Shown here: positions 63,956-64,000 of the stretch, one piece after another
How the letters are laid out: every line of letters begins with the position of its first letter
How positions within the stretch are numbered: the stretch's first letter is position 1
DNA from: Pardosa pseudoannulata
Lineage: Eukaryota > Arthropoda > Arachnida > Araneae > Lycosidae
Direction: 5' to 3'
DNA: 64,000 nt
Assembly: GCA_032207245.1 (NCBI GenBank)
Contig: CM063499.1
Location: 38,272,624-38,336,623, forward strand
The notes under the pieces: generated by a model
The model's input: only the letters and a program-made list of their open reading frames with translations
What the model was told of the DNA's origin: nothing
Databases searched by the model: none
Program-made: the position numbers and the translations under genes

Positions 63956-64000
63956 TATAAATTCAAAAGTCAGAACGAAATTCAACGAAAAAACAGTTCT

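Noticed and set aside
63248..63985. 245-codon minus-strand open frame rich in Leu/Ser/Tyr
   Set aside because: It is the translation of a GA/GATA/TA microsatellite; stop codons are rare there by composition. No ATG context or domain.

Overview
This is AT-rich, gene-poor eukaryotic DNA. Split exons with canonical GT/AG sites, introns of up to 38 kb, tRNA-headed SINEs, mariner/Tc1/piggyBac/hAT-like DNA transposons, a Gypsy LTR element and large tandem arrays all point to an arthropod nuclear genome. An arachnid such as a spider is my best guess, from the repeat style only.

One cellular gene is recognisable. It is a minus-strand gene for a secreted or membrane CUB-domain protein. Four exons were found, phase-matched and each flanked by AG and GT: 53419-53478 (signal-peptide-like), 14890-15112, 11905-12083 and 11315-11508. 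They encode most of CUB domain 1 and the first half of CUB domain 2. The first exon (with the ATG) and the later exons were not found and probably lie outside the window. Almost everything from 11.3 to 53.4 kb is therefore intron, and intron 1 of this set is about 38.3 kb.

Layout. 0-11 kb is upstream or intronic sequence: a piggyBac fragment, a Tc1 element (813-3194) carrying a nested MITE, a 125-bp satellite (3.9-5.0 kb), TTAA-flanked piggyBac-type MITEs, a foldback MITE and SINEs. 11.3-15.1 kb holds exons 2-4 plus a piggyBac element that contains a solo LTR. 15.2-17.25 kb is a 350/430-bp array and 17.26-17.97 kb a piggyBac deletion derivative with a transposase 3' remnant. 18.7-35.55 kb is an array of about 890-bp units carrying a recurrent short ORF, interrupted by an almost intact Gypsy-like retrotransposon (25417-31045, minus strand). 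35.6-39.8 kb has a SINE, a LINE 3' end with tandemly repeated tail, a decayed mariner and a second copy of the nested MITE. 40.6-41.2 kb is a SINE split by a piggyBac derivative. 41.6-47.4 kb is an array of about 685-bp units, seven of eight carrying a TGACGTCA-CCAAT-TGACGTCA module. 48-50.3 kb is an 85-bp satellite. 51.5-53.4 kb is a 1-kb tandem duplication that also copied the splice-donor end of the signal-peptide exon. 54-64 kb is a mosaic of dispersed repeats, SINEs, a piggyBac derivative with transposase N-terminal remnant, a long inverted repeat and microsatellites.

There is no operon or pathway. The story is nested transposition and satellite expansion inside the introns of one gene. 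The most noteworthy signals are the density of piggyBac derivatives, the CRE/CCAAT-bearing array, the amplified-ORF array, the exon-edge duplication and a two-copy MITE family with 6-bp target duplications.
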